Below are positions 51,786 to 60,384 of a stretch of DNA of 64,000 nucleotides, piece by piece. Position numbers and translations under genes: made by a program. Source of the DNA: Williamsia muralis (GTDB taxonomy: Bacteria; Actinomycetota; Actinomycetes; Mycobacteriales; Mycobacteriaceae); the NCBI RefSeq assembly GCF_002735905.1, contig NZ_PEBD01000010.1, positions 62,001 to 126,000 on the forward strand, given 5' to 3'. The stretch's first letter is position 1, and each line of letters begins with the position of its first letter. The notes beneath the pieces were generated by a model. That model was not told the DNA's origin, searched no databases, and was given only the letters and a program-made list of their open reading frames with translations.

Positions 51786-52486
51786 TTGACGAGCTGTGGA
51801 TAGAGCGTCTCGATGCCGGCCGACAGGCCGGCCTTGACGTTCGCGCTGATCTCGTCGGCGATCACCTCGTAGTCGCCCGCCGCGAGCCCGTCGTAGGCGA
51901 GCCGGACGATGTCGGCGGGATCGTTCTTCTCCGCGTCCACCGCGGCGGTCATCGGTGTGTCGGTGTAGCCGAGGTGCAGCCCCATCACGTGCGTTCCCTG
52001 CGCCGCGAGTTCGATCCGGAACGAGTTGGTCGCCGACCAGAACGCGGCCTTGGACGCGCTGTAGTCCGCGGCGAGTCCGATCCAGCTCAGCACCGAGTGC
52101 ACGTCGAGGAATGCTCCTCCACCGTTTGCGGCCAGAACCGGCCCGAATGTTCGCACCACCTGGATGGCGCCGAAGAAGTTGACCTCGAAGGTTGCGCGGA
52201 TGGTCTCGATCGATGTGGTGCTCAGATTGTCGCCGCCCAGGATTCCGGCGTTGTTGATCACGATCGTGGTGTCGCTCGCGAGTTCGGCGGCAGCTCGGAT
52301 GGAGCGGTCGTCGGTGACGTCGAGTGCGATGGGGACGATGCGGTTGTCGGGCCAGTCCCGCGGACTGCGGGCTGAGGCGTAGACCTTCGCGGCCCCGCGG
52401 TCGAGCGCCTGTTCCACGAACTCGCGGCCCAGGCCGCCGTTGGCTCCGGTCACCAGGACCACTGCGCCTTCGAAGTCGACGGACAT
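51782..52486 (-). CDS. Short-chain dehydrogenase/reductase
   Basis: A 234-residue SDR. The cofactor loop is VTGANGGLGREF, followed by NNAGI, the Ser in VHSVLSW and the catalytic YSASKAAF. A small Rossmann enzyme using NAD(P)H on an unknown carbonyl or alcohol. The ATG at 52486 follows AAAAGAG. It diverges from the truncated kinase gene. Confidence 0.88.
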   Translation of the reverse strand: MSVDFEGAVVLVTGANGGLGREFVEQALDRGAAKVYASARSPRDWPDNRIVPIALDVTDDRSIRAAAELASDTTIVINNAGILGGDNLSTTSIETIRATFEVNFFGAIQVVRTFGPVLAANGGGAFLDVHSVLSWIGLAADYSASKAAFWSATNSFRIELAAQGTHVMGLHLGYTDTPMTAAVDAEKNDPADIVRLAYDGLAAGDYEVIADEISANVKAGLSAGIETLYPQLVN

Positions 52487-52628
52487 GTTCGTACTCTTTT
52501 CTGCTGTCGGGATCTGGCTTTGGTAATCCAAAGCCAGGGGTGATGTGTTTTATTCCGCCAAAGGAGTGACGGACCCTCGTGCGAGGAAGGTTCAGTCCCC
52601 TCTTACCTTCGTGGACCACACTGGGATC

Positions 52629-53609
52629 GTGATCGTCAGTCCGTTGCGTCGCCTCGCGCGTCGAACCGCCGTGCGTCGTCGCGGCACCGGGCGCGCGCCG
52701 CGACGTTCGTTGCGCTGGCAGATAACCGTGCTGGCAGGGGCGGTTGTGGCGGTGGCCGCCGCGGTGATGGCCCTGGCCGCTTATCTGGTGGTCAGCGACG
52801 GGCTGAACGAACGCGTCGACGACAACTTGAAGTCGCGGGCTCTGTCGGTGACGACCTGGGTGAACCAGGGGATCGAGGTCGAGGACCAGGCATCTCTGGA
52901 GATGGTCGCGCAGACGATCCGGTACGGCGACAACGGCATCTTCTTCGGACTCGTGCTGCAGAACGGGCTGACCGTTCGCACCGGTCCCATTCCGATCGGG
53001 CCCGGTCAACGCGAAGTGATCGAGGGCAAGCGGGAATCGTCGCTGTCGAATGTCGACGGTCATCGCGTTCTCGCCCAGAGGCTCACCGATGGGGTCACGC
53101 TGGTCCTCTCCAAAGACCTGACCTCCACGCATGCAGTGCTGACCCGGCTCGCCTGGGTGTTCGGCATCATCGGCGGGTCCGGCGCCATCCTGGCCGGGGT
53201 GGCGGGCACAACGGTCGCGCAGGCAGGCCTACGGCCGGTCGACCGATTGATACGAGCATCTGAACGGGTTGCCCGAACCGATGATCTCCGCCCGATCCAG
53301 GTGGCCGGGAACGATGAACTGGCCGGGCTCGCCACCACGTTCAACACGATGCTGGCCGCGCTGTCGGATTCGCGTGATCGGCAGTCGCAGCTGATCGCCG
53401 ACGCGGGCCACGAGCTCCGGACCCCGCTCACCTCGTTGCGGACAAACCTCGAGTTGCTGATCGCCGCGAGCAAGCCCGGTGCGTCGGCGATGTCCGAAGA
53501 AGACATGGCGGAACTGCGATCGGATGTGATCGATCAGATCGAGGAGTTCTCTGCGCTGGTCGCCGACCTGGTGGACGTGGCACGGCCGCCGTCGATGGGG
53601 CGTTCCTAG
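52629..53609 (+). pseudogene. MprB-like sensor histidine kinase truncated after the HisKA domain
   Basis: A 326-residue protein with two membrane helices, a periplasmic sensor segment, a HAMP domain (AGLRPVDRLIRASERVARTDDL) and a HisKA domain with His261 in AGHELRTPLTSLR. It aligns well with M. tuberculosis MprB up to LVDLSR, then ends seven residues later; the ATP-binding domain of about 150 residues is absent, and no frame downstream restores it. No response regulator is adjacent. It could still act as a phosphotransfer or dimerisation partner, but is more simply a broken kinase at the edge of the siderophore locus. Start GTG 52629 is chosen by alignment; a longer frame begins at 52545. Confidence 0.72.
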
Positions 53610-53672
53610 GGCGATCGCGGCAACTTAGGGCGCCCTAAAACTTTCGGCAGGGGAATCGCTCGGCAACCGAAG

Positions 53673-53691
53673 GTAGGATAGCCTAATCATG
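53673..53691. promoter_or_regulatory. IdeR/DmdR-type iron box before the ABC transporter pair
   Basis: GTAGGATAGCCTAATCATG matches about 13 of 19 consensus positions and contains TAGGAT as a -10-like hexamer. It ends on the GTG start, suggesting a leaderless, iron-repressed transcript. Confidence 0.6.
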
Positions 53692-55490
53692 TGTTGAACT
53701 CTGGGCGGTCCGATCGGCTCACGATCGACACCGGCTCGCGGCTCCCGGTGTTCTTCGTGCCGCCCGTAGAGCCGGTGCGCAGCAAGCAGATCCGAGTCGA
53801 TGCCGACACCACACCCAAAACGTTGGTCATCCGCACCATCTTCGGGGCCGGGAAGTACACACTGCCGGGCATGATCCTGATGGTCGGGCACTTCGTCGGT
53901 GAAGCGCTGGTGCCGGTGGTCATGGGATTGGCGATCGACCGCGCGGTGTCCACCGGCGATGTCGGGTCACTCATCGCCTGGGTTGTCGCACTGGCCGCTG
54001 TGTTCCTCCTGCTGTCGCACACCTGGCGGTTCGGTGAGCGTCTGACGATGTACGCGCACGGTCTGGTGGAGCACCAGTTCCGGATGCGGGTCACCGATCG
54101 TCTTCTCGACCCGCGGGGGATGGCCGGCCCGGCACGACTGCCGGGCGTCTCCCTCAACATCGCCACCTCCGACGTGATGCGATTGTCGAGCGCGGTGTTC
54201 ATCGCCGTCTTCCCCATCGGGGAGCTCGCCGCGGTCATCGTGGCGGGCGCCGTCTTGCTGTTCATCTCTTGGCCGCTCGGACTGGCGATCCTTCTCGGGG
54301 CGCCGACCCTCCTGTGGATTCTCGACCTGGCGGGTGGACCGCTGCGGGCGCGGACCGAGCACGAACAAGAACTCGCCGGCGACGCAGCGGGCACGGCCGC
54401 AGATCTGGTCGCCGGATTGCGGATCGTCAAGGGACTGGGTGCCGAACCCGAGGCCGGCCGGCGATACCGGATGGCCAGCAGTCGGGCGCGCGTCGGTGCA
54501 ATCCGCGCTGCCGGATCGCAGGGCACCTACATCGGCGTGATGCAGATGGTCTCCGCGTTGTTCGTTGTGGGAGTGGGAATCGCGGCAGGTCTGATGGCAG
54601 TGGAAGGGCAGATCAGCTTCGGCGAATTGATCACGGTCGTCGGACTCACCCAATTCGTGATGGGGCCGCTGAACGCACTGGGAACCAATTTCGGCGCCCT
54701 CTGGAACAGTGCGGTTCCCTGCGCCAAACGGGTCCTGTCGGTGTTGCAGGCGGAATCGGCGATCGAGTCCGGGTCCGTCCGGAACGCCGAAGGTCCGTTG
54801 TCCTTCCACGACATGACGGCCGGGCCGGTCGCCGGATTGACCCTCGAACTACCCCCGGCGGGACTGGTCGCAATTGTCTGCGGCCCTGAGGAAACCGAAG
54901 CACTCGTCGCCGTTCTCGCGCGCAAGAAGGCACCCGAGTCCGGCGTCGTGAGGCTCGGTGATGTGGACCTGTTCGACCTCGGCCACGACGTCGTACATCA
55001 GCTGGTGCGAGCAGTGCCGCACTCCGCGGATCTCTTCGAGGGCTCGGTGCTCGACAACATCGAGGCCGGAGTGGACGACGATGCCGCTGACCATGATTCC
55101 CGCGTCACCCGCGCGATCTTCGCGGCCGCCTGCGACGACGTCGTCGAGGTGTTGCCCGAGGGTCTCGACACCCCGGTGGGCGAGGCCGGCCGCATGCTCT
55201 CGGGCGGGCAACGCCAACGTGTGGGTCTGGCCCGTGCGCTGGCTGCGGAGTCGAAGGTACTGATCCTCAACGACCCCACCACGGCGGTGGATTCGGTCAC
55301 CGAGGCCACCGTCGCGCGGCGGCTCCACCTCACCCGTGAGGGGCTGAGCACGGTGGTGTTCACCAACTCACCGGCGTTCCTCGAAGCGGCCGAACACGTG
55401 GTGATCATCTCCGGCGGGTCACTGGTCTACCAGGGTGATCTGGCCGGCGCGGGCCTGCTGCCCGCCGGATCGACCGGGGCCGGCCGATGA
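53691..55490 (+). CDS. ABC half-transporter with degenerate ATP site (siderophore locus, subunit 1)
   Basis: A 599-residue exporter-type half transporter with about six helices then an ATPase domain. Its signature LSGGQRQR is intact, but Walker A is GPEETEA (residues 398-404, no Lys) and Walker B reads LILND (Asn527-Asp528 instead of Asp-Glu). It therefore supplies only the signature side of the working ATP site and must pair with the next protein. The locus and iron box suggest siderophore traffic, as with the IrtAB transporters of mycobacteria. GTG start directly at the iron box; ends in a 4-nt overlap with subunit 2. Confidence 0.88.
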   Translation: MLNSGRSDRLTIDTGSRLPVFFVPPVEPVRSKQIRVDADTTPKTLVIRTIFGAGKYTLPGMILMVGHFVGEALVPVVMGLAIDRAVSTGDVGSLIAWVVALAAVFLLLSHTWRFGERLTMYAHGLVEHQFRMRVTDRLLDPRGMAGPARLPGVSLNIATSDVMRLSSAVFIAVFPIGELAAVIVAGAVLLFISWPLGLAILLGAPTLLWILDLAGGPLRARTEHEQELAGDAAGTAADLVAGLRIVKGLGAEPEAGRRYRMASSRARVGAIRAAGSQGTYIGVMQMVSALFVVGVGIAAGLMAVEGQISFGELITVVGLTQFVMGPLNALGTNFGALWNSAVPCAKRVLSVLQAESAIESGSVRNAEGPLSFHDMTAGPVAGLTLELPPAGLVAIVCGPEETEALVAVLARKKAPESGVVRLGDVDLFDLGHDVVHQLVRAVPHSADLFEGSVLDNIEAGVDDDAADHDSRVTRAIFAAACDDVVEVLPEGLDTPVGEAGRMLSGGQRQRVGLARALAAESKVLILNDPTTAVDSVTEATVARRLHLTREGLSTVVFTNSPAFLEAAEHVVIISGGSLVYQGDLAGAGLLPAGSTGAGR

Positions 55491-57301
55491 GCGCCACGAC
55501 CGGGGGTGCCACACCTGAGGTCTCGACGGAGAAACTGGCGATTGCGAACTTTCGAGTCACGATGGGCTACCTGGGCGTCGAGGTGCGCAAACAGATCTGG
55601 CCCCTCGTGCTGCTCGCCGGAATCATGACGGCTGCAGCGGCACTGGGCCTCGTCACGCCGAGAGCTCTCGGGGAGATCGTCGACATCGCCGACGAAGGTG
55701 GCGCCACCGGCGAGATCTGGCGCCTGGCCGGAATCATGACCGCTTCCGCGGTGGGCGCCGCGGTGCTCGCCGGACTCGGGGTCCGGCTGTCCGCGAGGAT
55801 CTTCGAGACGATTCTGGCTCATCTGCGAGAGACCATGCTGGCCGCCTCGCTACGGCTGCCGCTTGCGCGCGTGGAGGCCGCCGGCAGTGGTGACCTGGTG
55901 TCGAGGGCCACCGACGATGTCAGCACCGTGAGCCAGGCCATCGGATCGGTGGTACCCGCCCTTCTCACAGCGACTTTCACCATCGTCGTGACGTTTGTCG
56001 GTTTGGCGCTGCTGGATTGGCGTTTCCTGCTGGTTCTCGTGGTGGTCATGCCGGTTTATGTGAACGGTGTGCGGATGTTCGTGAAGAAGGCACCCGCGAT
56101 GTTTGCCGCGGAACGTGCTGCCACCGCCGAGCGGGCTCATCACGTACTCGGCTCGATCCGCGGGTTGGACACCGTGCACGCATTCGAGTTGTCGCAGTCG
56201 CTGAACGGCCGCATCGAGCGTCATTCCTGGTCGGTGGTCCGCTGGTTCATGCGTGCGATCGTGCTGCAGAACCGACTCGGCGCGCGCATCAACCTGGGCG
56301 AGTTCGTCGGCATGACAACCATTTTGATCATCGGGTTCGTGCTGGTCGGGTCGGACTCGCTCACCGTCGGCGCAGTGACCGCAGCCATGCTCTATTTCCT
56401 GTTGTTGTTCGACCCGATCGGACGGGTCATGTTGCTGGTGAACGACCTGCAGTCCGGCGCAGCCGCTCTCGGTCGCATCGTGGGCGTGATCGAGGAGGCG
56501 GACCGCGCGGCGACCATTACGACGGCCGTCGACACCAAGCCGGCCCGGCCGGTGCTGGGGGCGCCGCTGGTCGAGATCCGCAACGTCAGTTATTCGTATT
56601 CGCCGGAGCACGAGGTGCTGCACGACATCTCGCTGTCGATCGCAGCGGGAGAGCACATCGCCGTGGTGGGGGCATCGGGCGCCGGGAAGACAACACTGGC
56701 CACCATCGTCGCCGGTATCCACAGGCCGTCGCAGGGACGTGTGTTGTTGGGCGGCAGGGACATCACGTCCATCGACCGCACCGAACTGGCGCGTTCGACA
56801 GCGCTGGTCACCCAAGAGGTGCACGTCTTCAGTGGCACGCTGGCCTCGGACCTTCGAATCGCCGCGCCGGACGCCGACGATGATCGGCTCTGGGCCGCAC
56901 TGGATCTCGTCGATGCAGGTCCGTGGGTACGTGCGCTGCCCGATGGCATCGAGACGGTGGTCGGCGAGCAAGGGCACCACCTCACGCCGATGCAGTCGCA
57001 ACAACTGGCCCTGGCCCGAATCGTTCTGCTCGACCCCGAGATGGCCATACTCGACGAGGCGACCGCGGACGCCGGCAGCGCAGGTGCGGGTGTCCTCGAG
57101 GCGTCGGCGGAAGCGGCCTTGCGTGGACGGTCGGCACTCATTGTGGCGCATCGCCTGAGCCAGGCGGCTCGCGCCGATCGCATCGTCTTCATGGAACGCG
57201 GACGGATCGTCGAAGTGGGTACACACGCCGAACTCGTCTCGCTCGGAGGTCGTTACGGCAAGCTCTGGCGGGCTTGGTCACGGGGCCGCACACAGAGCTG
57301 A
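55487..57301 (+). CDS. ABC half-transporter with intact Walker motifs (siderophore locus, subunit 2)
   Basis: A 604-residue half transporter. Walker A GASGAGKTT (Lys401) and Walker B MAILDEATAD are intact, but the signature is LTPMQSQQ (residues 499-506) instead of LSGGQ. With subunit 1 it forms one complete ATP site and one dead site, the pattern of asymmetric heterodimeric exporters. The ATG overlaps the stop of subunit 1. Direction (siderophore export or ferric-siderophore import) cannot be settled from sequence. Confidence 0.9.
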   Translation: MSATTGGATPEVSTEKLAIANFRVTMGYLGVEVRKQIWPLVLLAGIMTAAAALGLVTPRALGEIVDIADEGGATGEIWRLAGIMTASAVGAAVLAGLGVRLSARIFETILAHLRETMLAASLRLPLARVEAAGSGDLVSRATDDVSTVSQAIGSVVPALLTATFTIVVTFVGLALLDWRFLLVLVVVMPVYVNGVRMFVKKAPAMFAAERAATAERAHHVLGSIRGLDTVHAFELSQSLNGRIERHSWSVVRWFMRAIVLQNRLGARINLGEFVGMTTILIIGFVLVGSDSLTVGAVTAAMLYFLLLFDPIGRVMLLVNDLQSGAAALGRIVGVIEEADRAATITTAVDTKPARPVLGAPLVEIRNVSYSYSPEHEVLHDISLSIAAGEHIAVVGASGAGKTTLATIVAGIHRPSQGRVLLGGRDITSIDRTELARSTALVTQEVHVFSGTLASDLRIAAPDADDDRLWAALDLVDAGPWVRALPDGIETVVGEQGHHLTPMQSQQLALARIVLLDPEMAILDEATADAGSAGAGVLEASAEAALRGRSALIVAHRLSQAARADRIVFMERGRIVEVGTHAELVSLGGRYGKLWRAWSRGRTQS

Positions 57302-57345
57302 GTCTGGCCCACGTCACATTTCGCACGCTTCCATAACTCGCCGGA

Positions 57346-57364
57346 TAAGTATAGGCTTAGTTAT
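57346..57364. promoter_or_regulatory. IdeR/DmdR-type iron box before the aryl-carrier operon
   Basis: TAAGTATAGGCTTAGTTAT shares the core AGGCTTAG and, read on the other strand, the 12-mer AGCCTATACTTA with the box at 60284. It lies 125 bp before the TTG start of the carrier gene. Confidence 0.6.
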
Positions 57365-57488
57365 AAGCGCGGCGGTACGGTGTGTCGCCCCATCGTCGGA
57401 GTCGATTGCGACTTCTCGCGCCTGACATGGCGGCAATGCCGTTGTCCCGGTGGCGTTTCGCCCCGACATCGCGAGTGAGGAGCTGCAG

Positions 57489-57767
57489 TTGAGTCAGCAA
57501 GATGTGTCCACGAGTTTGTCGGAGGAGCAGATCGTTGCCGACATCGCGGGAGCTCTCGGCATGGCTCCCTCCGAGGTCATGCACGACCTGGATCTCCTTG
57601 ACGCCGGCCTTGATTCGATTCGGCTGATGTCGTTGGTGGAGAAGTGGCGCAGCGCGGGCTCGGCGCACGTCGACTTTCCCGTACTCGCCTCCGATCCGGT
57701 GGTCGGCAGGTGGATCGAGGTGTTGCTGTCGAGTGCAGACGACGCCGGCCAGGGCGTTGTCTCATGA
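57489..57767 (+). CDS. Stand-alone aryl carrier protein
   Basis: A 92-residue carrier protein. The phosphopantetheine Ser43 is in LLDAGLDSIRLM, the pattern of EntB/VibB-type aryl carriers. It would hold the dihydroxybenzoyl unit loaded by the AMP ligase two genes downstream and hand it to the NRPS. The TTG at 57489 is chosen because GAGGAG lies 6 nt upstream. It is first in an operon with the dehydratase and the ligase, joined by ATGA and GTGA overlaps. Confidence 0.85.
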   Translation: MSQQDVSTSLSEEQIVADIAGALGMAPSEVMHDLDLLDAGLDSIRLMSLVEKWRSAGSAHVDFPVLASDPVVGRWIEVLLSSADDAGQGVVS

Positions 57768-58648
57768 AGATGTGCATGGCAACGGTGTCTCTCGGTGGCG
57801 GCCTGGAGGAGAAGATCGATGCGATTGCCGCCGCCGGGTTCGACGGTATCGAGTTGTTGGATGCCGACCTTCGAGAGTCGGCGATGTCCCCGGGCGAATG
57901 TGCTCGCCGCTGTGCGGACCTCGGATTGACCATCGACCTGTATCAGCCGTTCCGGCGAGCCGAAGGCGTGTCGCACGACGAGTTCGGTGCTGTGCAAGCT
58001 CGTTTTCGACGCGAGCTGGAGGTGATGCGGGAGATCGGTGCCGACTCCATTCTCGTGGTCTCCAACACCGATGATGACGCCGACAGCAGCCGTGACCTGT
58101 CGGTGGCGCAGCTGTCGGCGCTGGGCGACGTGGCCGCCGAACACGGCATGACGGTGATGTTCGAAGCTCTGGCGTGGGGTACCCACATCAGCCGGATCGC
58201 AGATGCGTGGGAAGTGCTGCAGCGCGCCGATCATCCGAACCTGACCCTGGTGGTCGACACGTTCCACCTGATCGCCCGGGGTGAGGACATCGGCATTTTG
58301 TCCGAACTCCCAGCCGGTTCGGTGGGATTTCTCCAACTGGCCGATGCGCCTCTGCTCTCCATGGACCTCATGCAATGGAGCCGTGGACATCGCTGTTTCC
58401 CCGGCGAGGGGCAGATGAATCTCCTTGCACCGATCGGCACCGTCCTGGCATCGGGGTATGACGGGCCCCTCTCGCTCGAGATCTTCAATCCTGGCTATCG
58501 CGAACGCGATACGCACGAGGTGGCCAGGGCCGGGGCAACAGCGCTCGGCGAGTTCATCGAAGAGCTGGGAACACAGGCGAACACCCCGTCTTCCACGTGG
58601 ACAGTCGATGGCGTGCAACGCCTTTCGTCTCAGGTGGGTTCGCTGTGA
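57764..58648 (+). CDS. AsbF/QuiC-like 3-dehydroshikimate dehydratase (TIM barrel)
   Basis: A 294-residue AP-endonuclease-2-type TIM barrel. The metal-site segments MFEALAWGTH, VVDTFHLIARG, HRCFPGEG and LSLEIFNPGYR match the AsbF/QuiC group, whose Glu/Asp/His/Glu residues bind a divalent metal and which turn 3-dehydroshikimate into protocatechuate (3,4-dihydroxybenzoate). A plain sugar-phosphate isomerase is less likely because of the SLEIFN segment and the aryl-siderophore neighbours. It overlaps the carrier stop (ATGA). No 2,3-DHB genes (entA, entB isochorismatase, entC) are visible. Confidence 0.8.
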   Translation: MKMCMATVSLGGGLEEKIDAIAAAGFDGIELLDADLRESAMSPGECARRCADLGLTIDLYQPFRRAEGVSHDEFGAVQARFRRELEVMREIGADSILVVSNTDDDADSSRDLSVAQLSALGDVAAEHGMTVMFEALAWGTHISRIADAWEVLQRADHPNLTLVVDTFHLIARGEDIGILSELPAGSVGFLQLADAPLLSMDLMQWSRGHRCFPGEGQMNLLAPIGTVLASGYDGPLSLEIFNPGYRERDTHEVARAGATALGEFIEELGTQANTPSSTWTVDGVQRLSSQVGSL

Positions 58649-60270
58649 GCGGGCTGCGACCATTGGAACTGGACGGGGTCGTACCGTATCCTGCCGACTT
58701 TGCCGCCCGGTACCGCGATGAGGGTTACTGGACCGATCAGACGCTGTCCGAGATGTTGTTCGAGACGATCGAACGGTCGCCCGATCAGTTCGCGATCATC
58801 GCCGGAGACACCCGGATGACCTATCGCGAGCTCGGGGAGCGGACGCTGGCGTTCGCGGCGGGTTTCGAAGCTCTCGGTGTCGGTCGTGGCGACCGTGTGG
58901 TGGTGCACCTGCCGAATGTGCCCGACTACCTGCCGATCCTGTTCTCTCTGTTCGAGCTGGGGGCGGTTCCCGTCCTTGCCCTTGCCGCGCTGCGCAGGCA
59001 TGAGATCGAGTACTTCGTGGGGTTCACCGAGGCGGTCGCCTACGTCACCGTCGAATCCCACGCCGGCAACGACTTCGGGTCACTGGCGCGGGAGCTGAGA
59101 CAGTCGTCGGCGGGCCGGCTCCACACCGTCGTCTTGTCCGAGGACGGTGCGGGTGATGATGTGGAGCAATTGCTTTCGCGCGGTCTGTTGGCGCACCGAC
59201 GCAGATCCCTGCCGTCGGACGTCGCCTTCTTGCAGTTGTCGGGCGGTACCACCGGTCAGCCCAAGGTGATTCCCCACACCCATGAGGACTACCTGGCCTC
59301 CGTCCGGGCCAGTGCGGACATCGGCGGGATCACCGATGGCACCGTCCAGCTGGTGGTATTGCCGATGTGCCACAGCTTTGCGATGCGTTCGCCGGGGTTC
59401 CTCGGGGTGCTCTACAAAGGCGGCACCGTGGTGCCCGCCCCGAACGGAAGTCCCGACGTCACCTTCCCTCTGATCGAGCAGCACGGCGTGACCGACGTGT
59501 CCGTGGTGCCACCGCTCGCGCTCGTGTGGCTCAATTCGTCGCTCAAACACCGGTATGACCTGCGAACTCTGAAGGTTCTACGGGTGGGTGGGGCCAAGTT
59601 CAGCGCAGAGGCCGCCCGCCGGGTGCGTTCGGAGCTCGGTGCGACCGTGCAGCAGAGCTTCGGGATGGCCGAAGGGCTCACCACCTTCACCGGACTCGAT
59701 GAGGACGAAGAGACGATCACCACCCGGCAAGGCCGCCCGACGCTGGAGGCCGATGAGGTGCTGGTGGTGGACGACGAGGGACATGAGGTGCCCCTCGGCG
59801 CCTCCGGTCATCTGCTGACGCGCGGACCGTCGACCATCCGCGGCTACTACCGTGCGCCCGAGCACAACGCCGCCAACTTCACCGTCGACGGGTTCTATCG
59901 AACGGGCGACATAGTCCGCGCGGACGAGCGCGGCTACCTCACGGTGGTGGGGCGGTCCAAGGACCAGATCAACCGGGGCGGAGAGAAGATCGCACCCGAG
60001 GAGGTCGAAAACGTCCTTCTGACATCGGAATCGGTTCACGATGTGTCGGTGGTCGGAGTGCCCGACGAGCTGCTGGGGGAGCGCACCAAAGCGTTTGTCA
60101 TCCCACGGGAGGGAAGTGACAGGTCGACGCTGTCACTCCCGGCCATCAGGAGATTCCTCACCGACAAAGGTCTTGCCGCGTACAAGATCCCGGACATCGT
60201 GGAACTGGTCGACGAGTTCGAGCGAACCGCGGTGGGCAAGGTCAGCAAACGCCACCAACGTGCACGCTGA
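58645..60270 (+). CDS. EntE/DhbE-like aryl-AMP ligase, altered substrate pocket
   Basis: A 541-residue adenylating enzyme that activates an aryl acid as AMP ester and loads it on the carrier protein. It aligns along its length with EntE/DhbE: FQLSGGTTGQPK-type P-loop (here LQLSGGTTGQPKVIPHTH), the VGGAKFS, FGMAEGL and GRSKDQINRGGEKIAPEE motifs with the catalytic Lys near the end. The pocket residue that is Asn in the 2,3-DHB enzymes (HNY) is Ser244 in MCHSFAM, and Tyr is Phe245. Together with the AsbF-like neighbour this fits 3,4-DHB. GTG 58645 overlaps the dehydratase stop (GTGA). Confidence 0.88.
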   Translation: MSGLRPLELDGVVPYPADFAARYRDEGYWTDQTLSEMLFETIERSPDQFAIIAGDTRMTYRELGERTLAFAAGFEALGVGRGDRVVVHLPNVPDYLPILFSLFELGAVPVLALAALRRHEIEYFVGFTEAVAYVTVESHAGNDFGSLARELRQSSAGRLHTVVLSEDGAGDDVEQLLSRGLLAHRRRSLPSDVAFLQLSGGTTGQPKVIPHTHEDYLASVRASADIGGITDGTVQLVVLPMCHSFAMRSPGFLGVLYKGGTVVPAPNGSPDVTFPLIEQHGVTDVSVVPPLALVWLNSSLKHRYDLRTLKVLRVGGAKFSAEAARRVRSELGATVQQSFGMAEGLTTFTGLDEDEETITTRQGRPTLEADEVLVVDDEGHEVPLGASGHLLTRGPSTIRGYYRAPEHNAANFTVDGFYRTGDIVRADERGYLTVVGRSKDQINRGGEKIAPEEVENVLLTSESVHDVSVVGVPDELLGERTKAFVIPREGSDRSTLSLPAIRRFLTDKGLAAYKIPDIVELVDEFERTAVGKVSKRHQRAR

Positions 60271-60283
60271 CTTCTCCTTCTAC

Positions 60284-60302
60284 TTAAGTTAGCCTATACT
60301 TA
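60284..60302. promoter_or_regulatory. IdeR/DmdR-type iron box before the N-hydroxylase operon
   Basis: TTAAGTTAGCCTATACTTA matches 14 of 19 consensus positions. It lies 82 bp before the hydroxylase ATG and 13 bp after the ligase stop. Confidence 0.7.
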
Positions 60303-60384
60303 CCAGCGTGAGATGTGAGGTCGTGTTCCCAATGATCGTTCGAGTTGTCGGTTCCGCTGGGAGTCCGGCAGGAGGAGTCGCGTC

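Noticed and set aside
57764-58648. Plain hydroxypyruvate or sugar-phosphate isomerase call
   Set aside because: The LSLEIFN and metal segments and the aryl-carrier/ligase neighbours favour 3-dehydroshikimate dehydratase.
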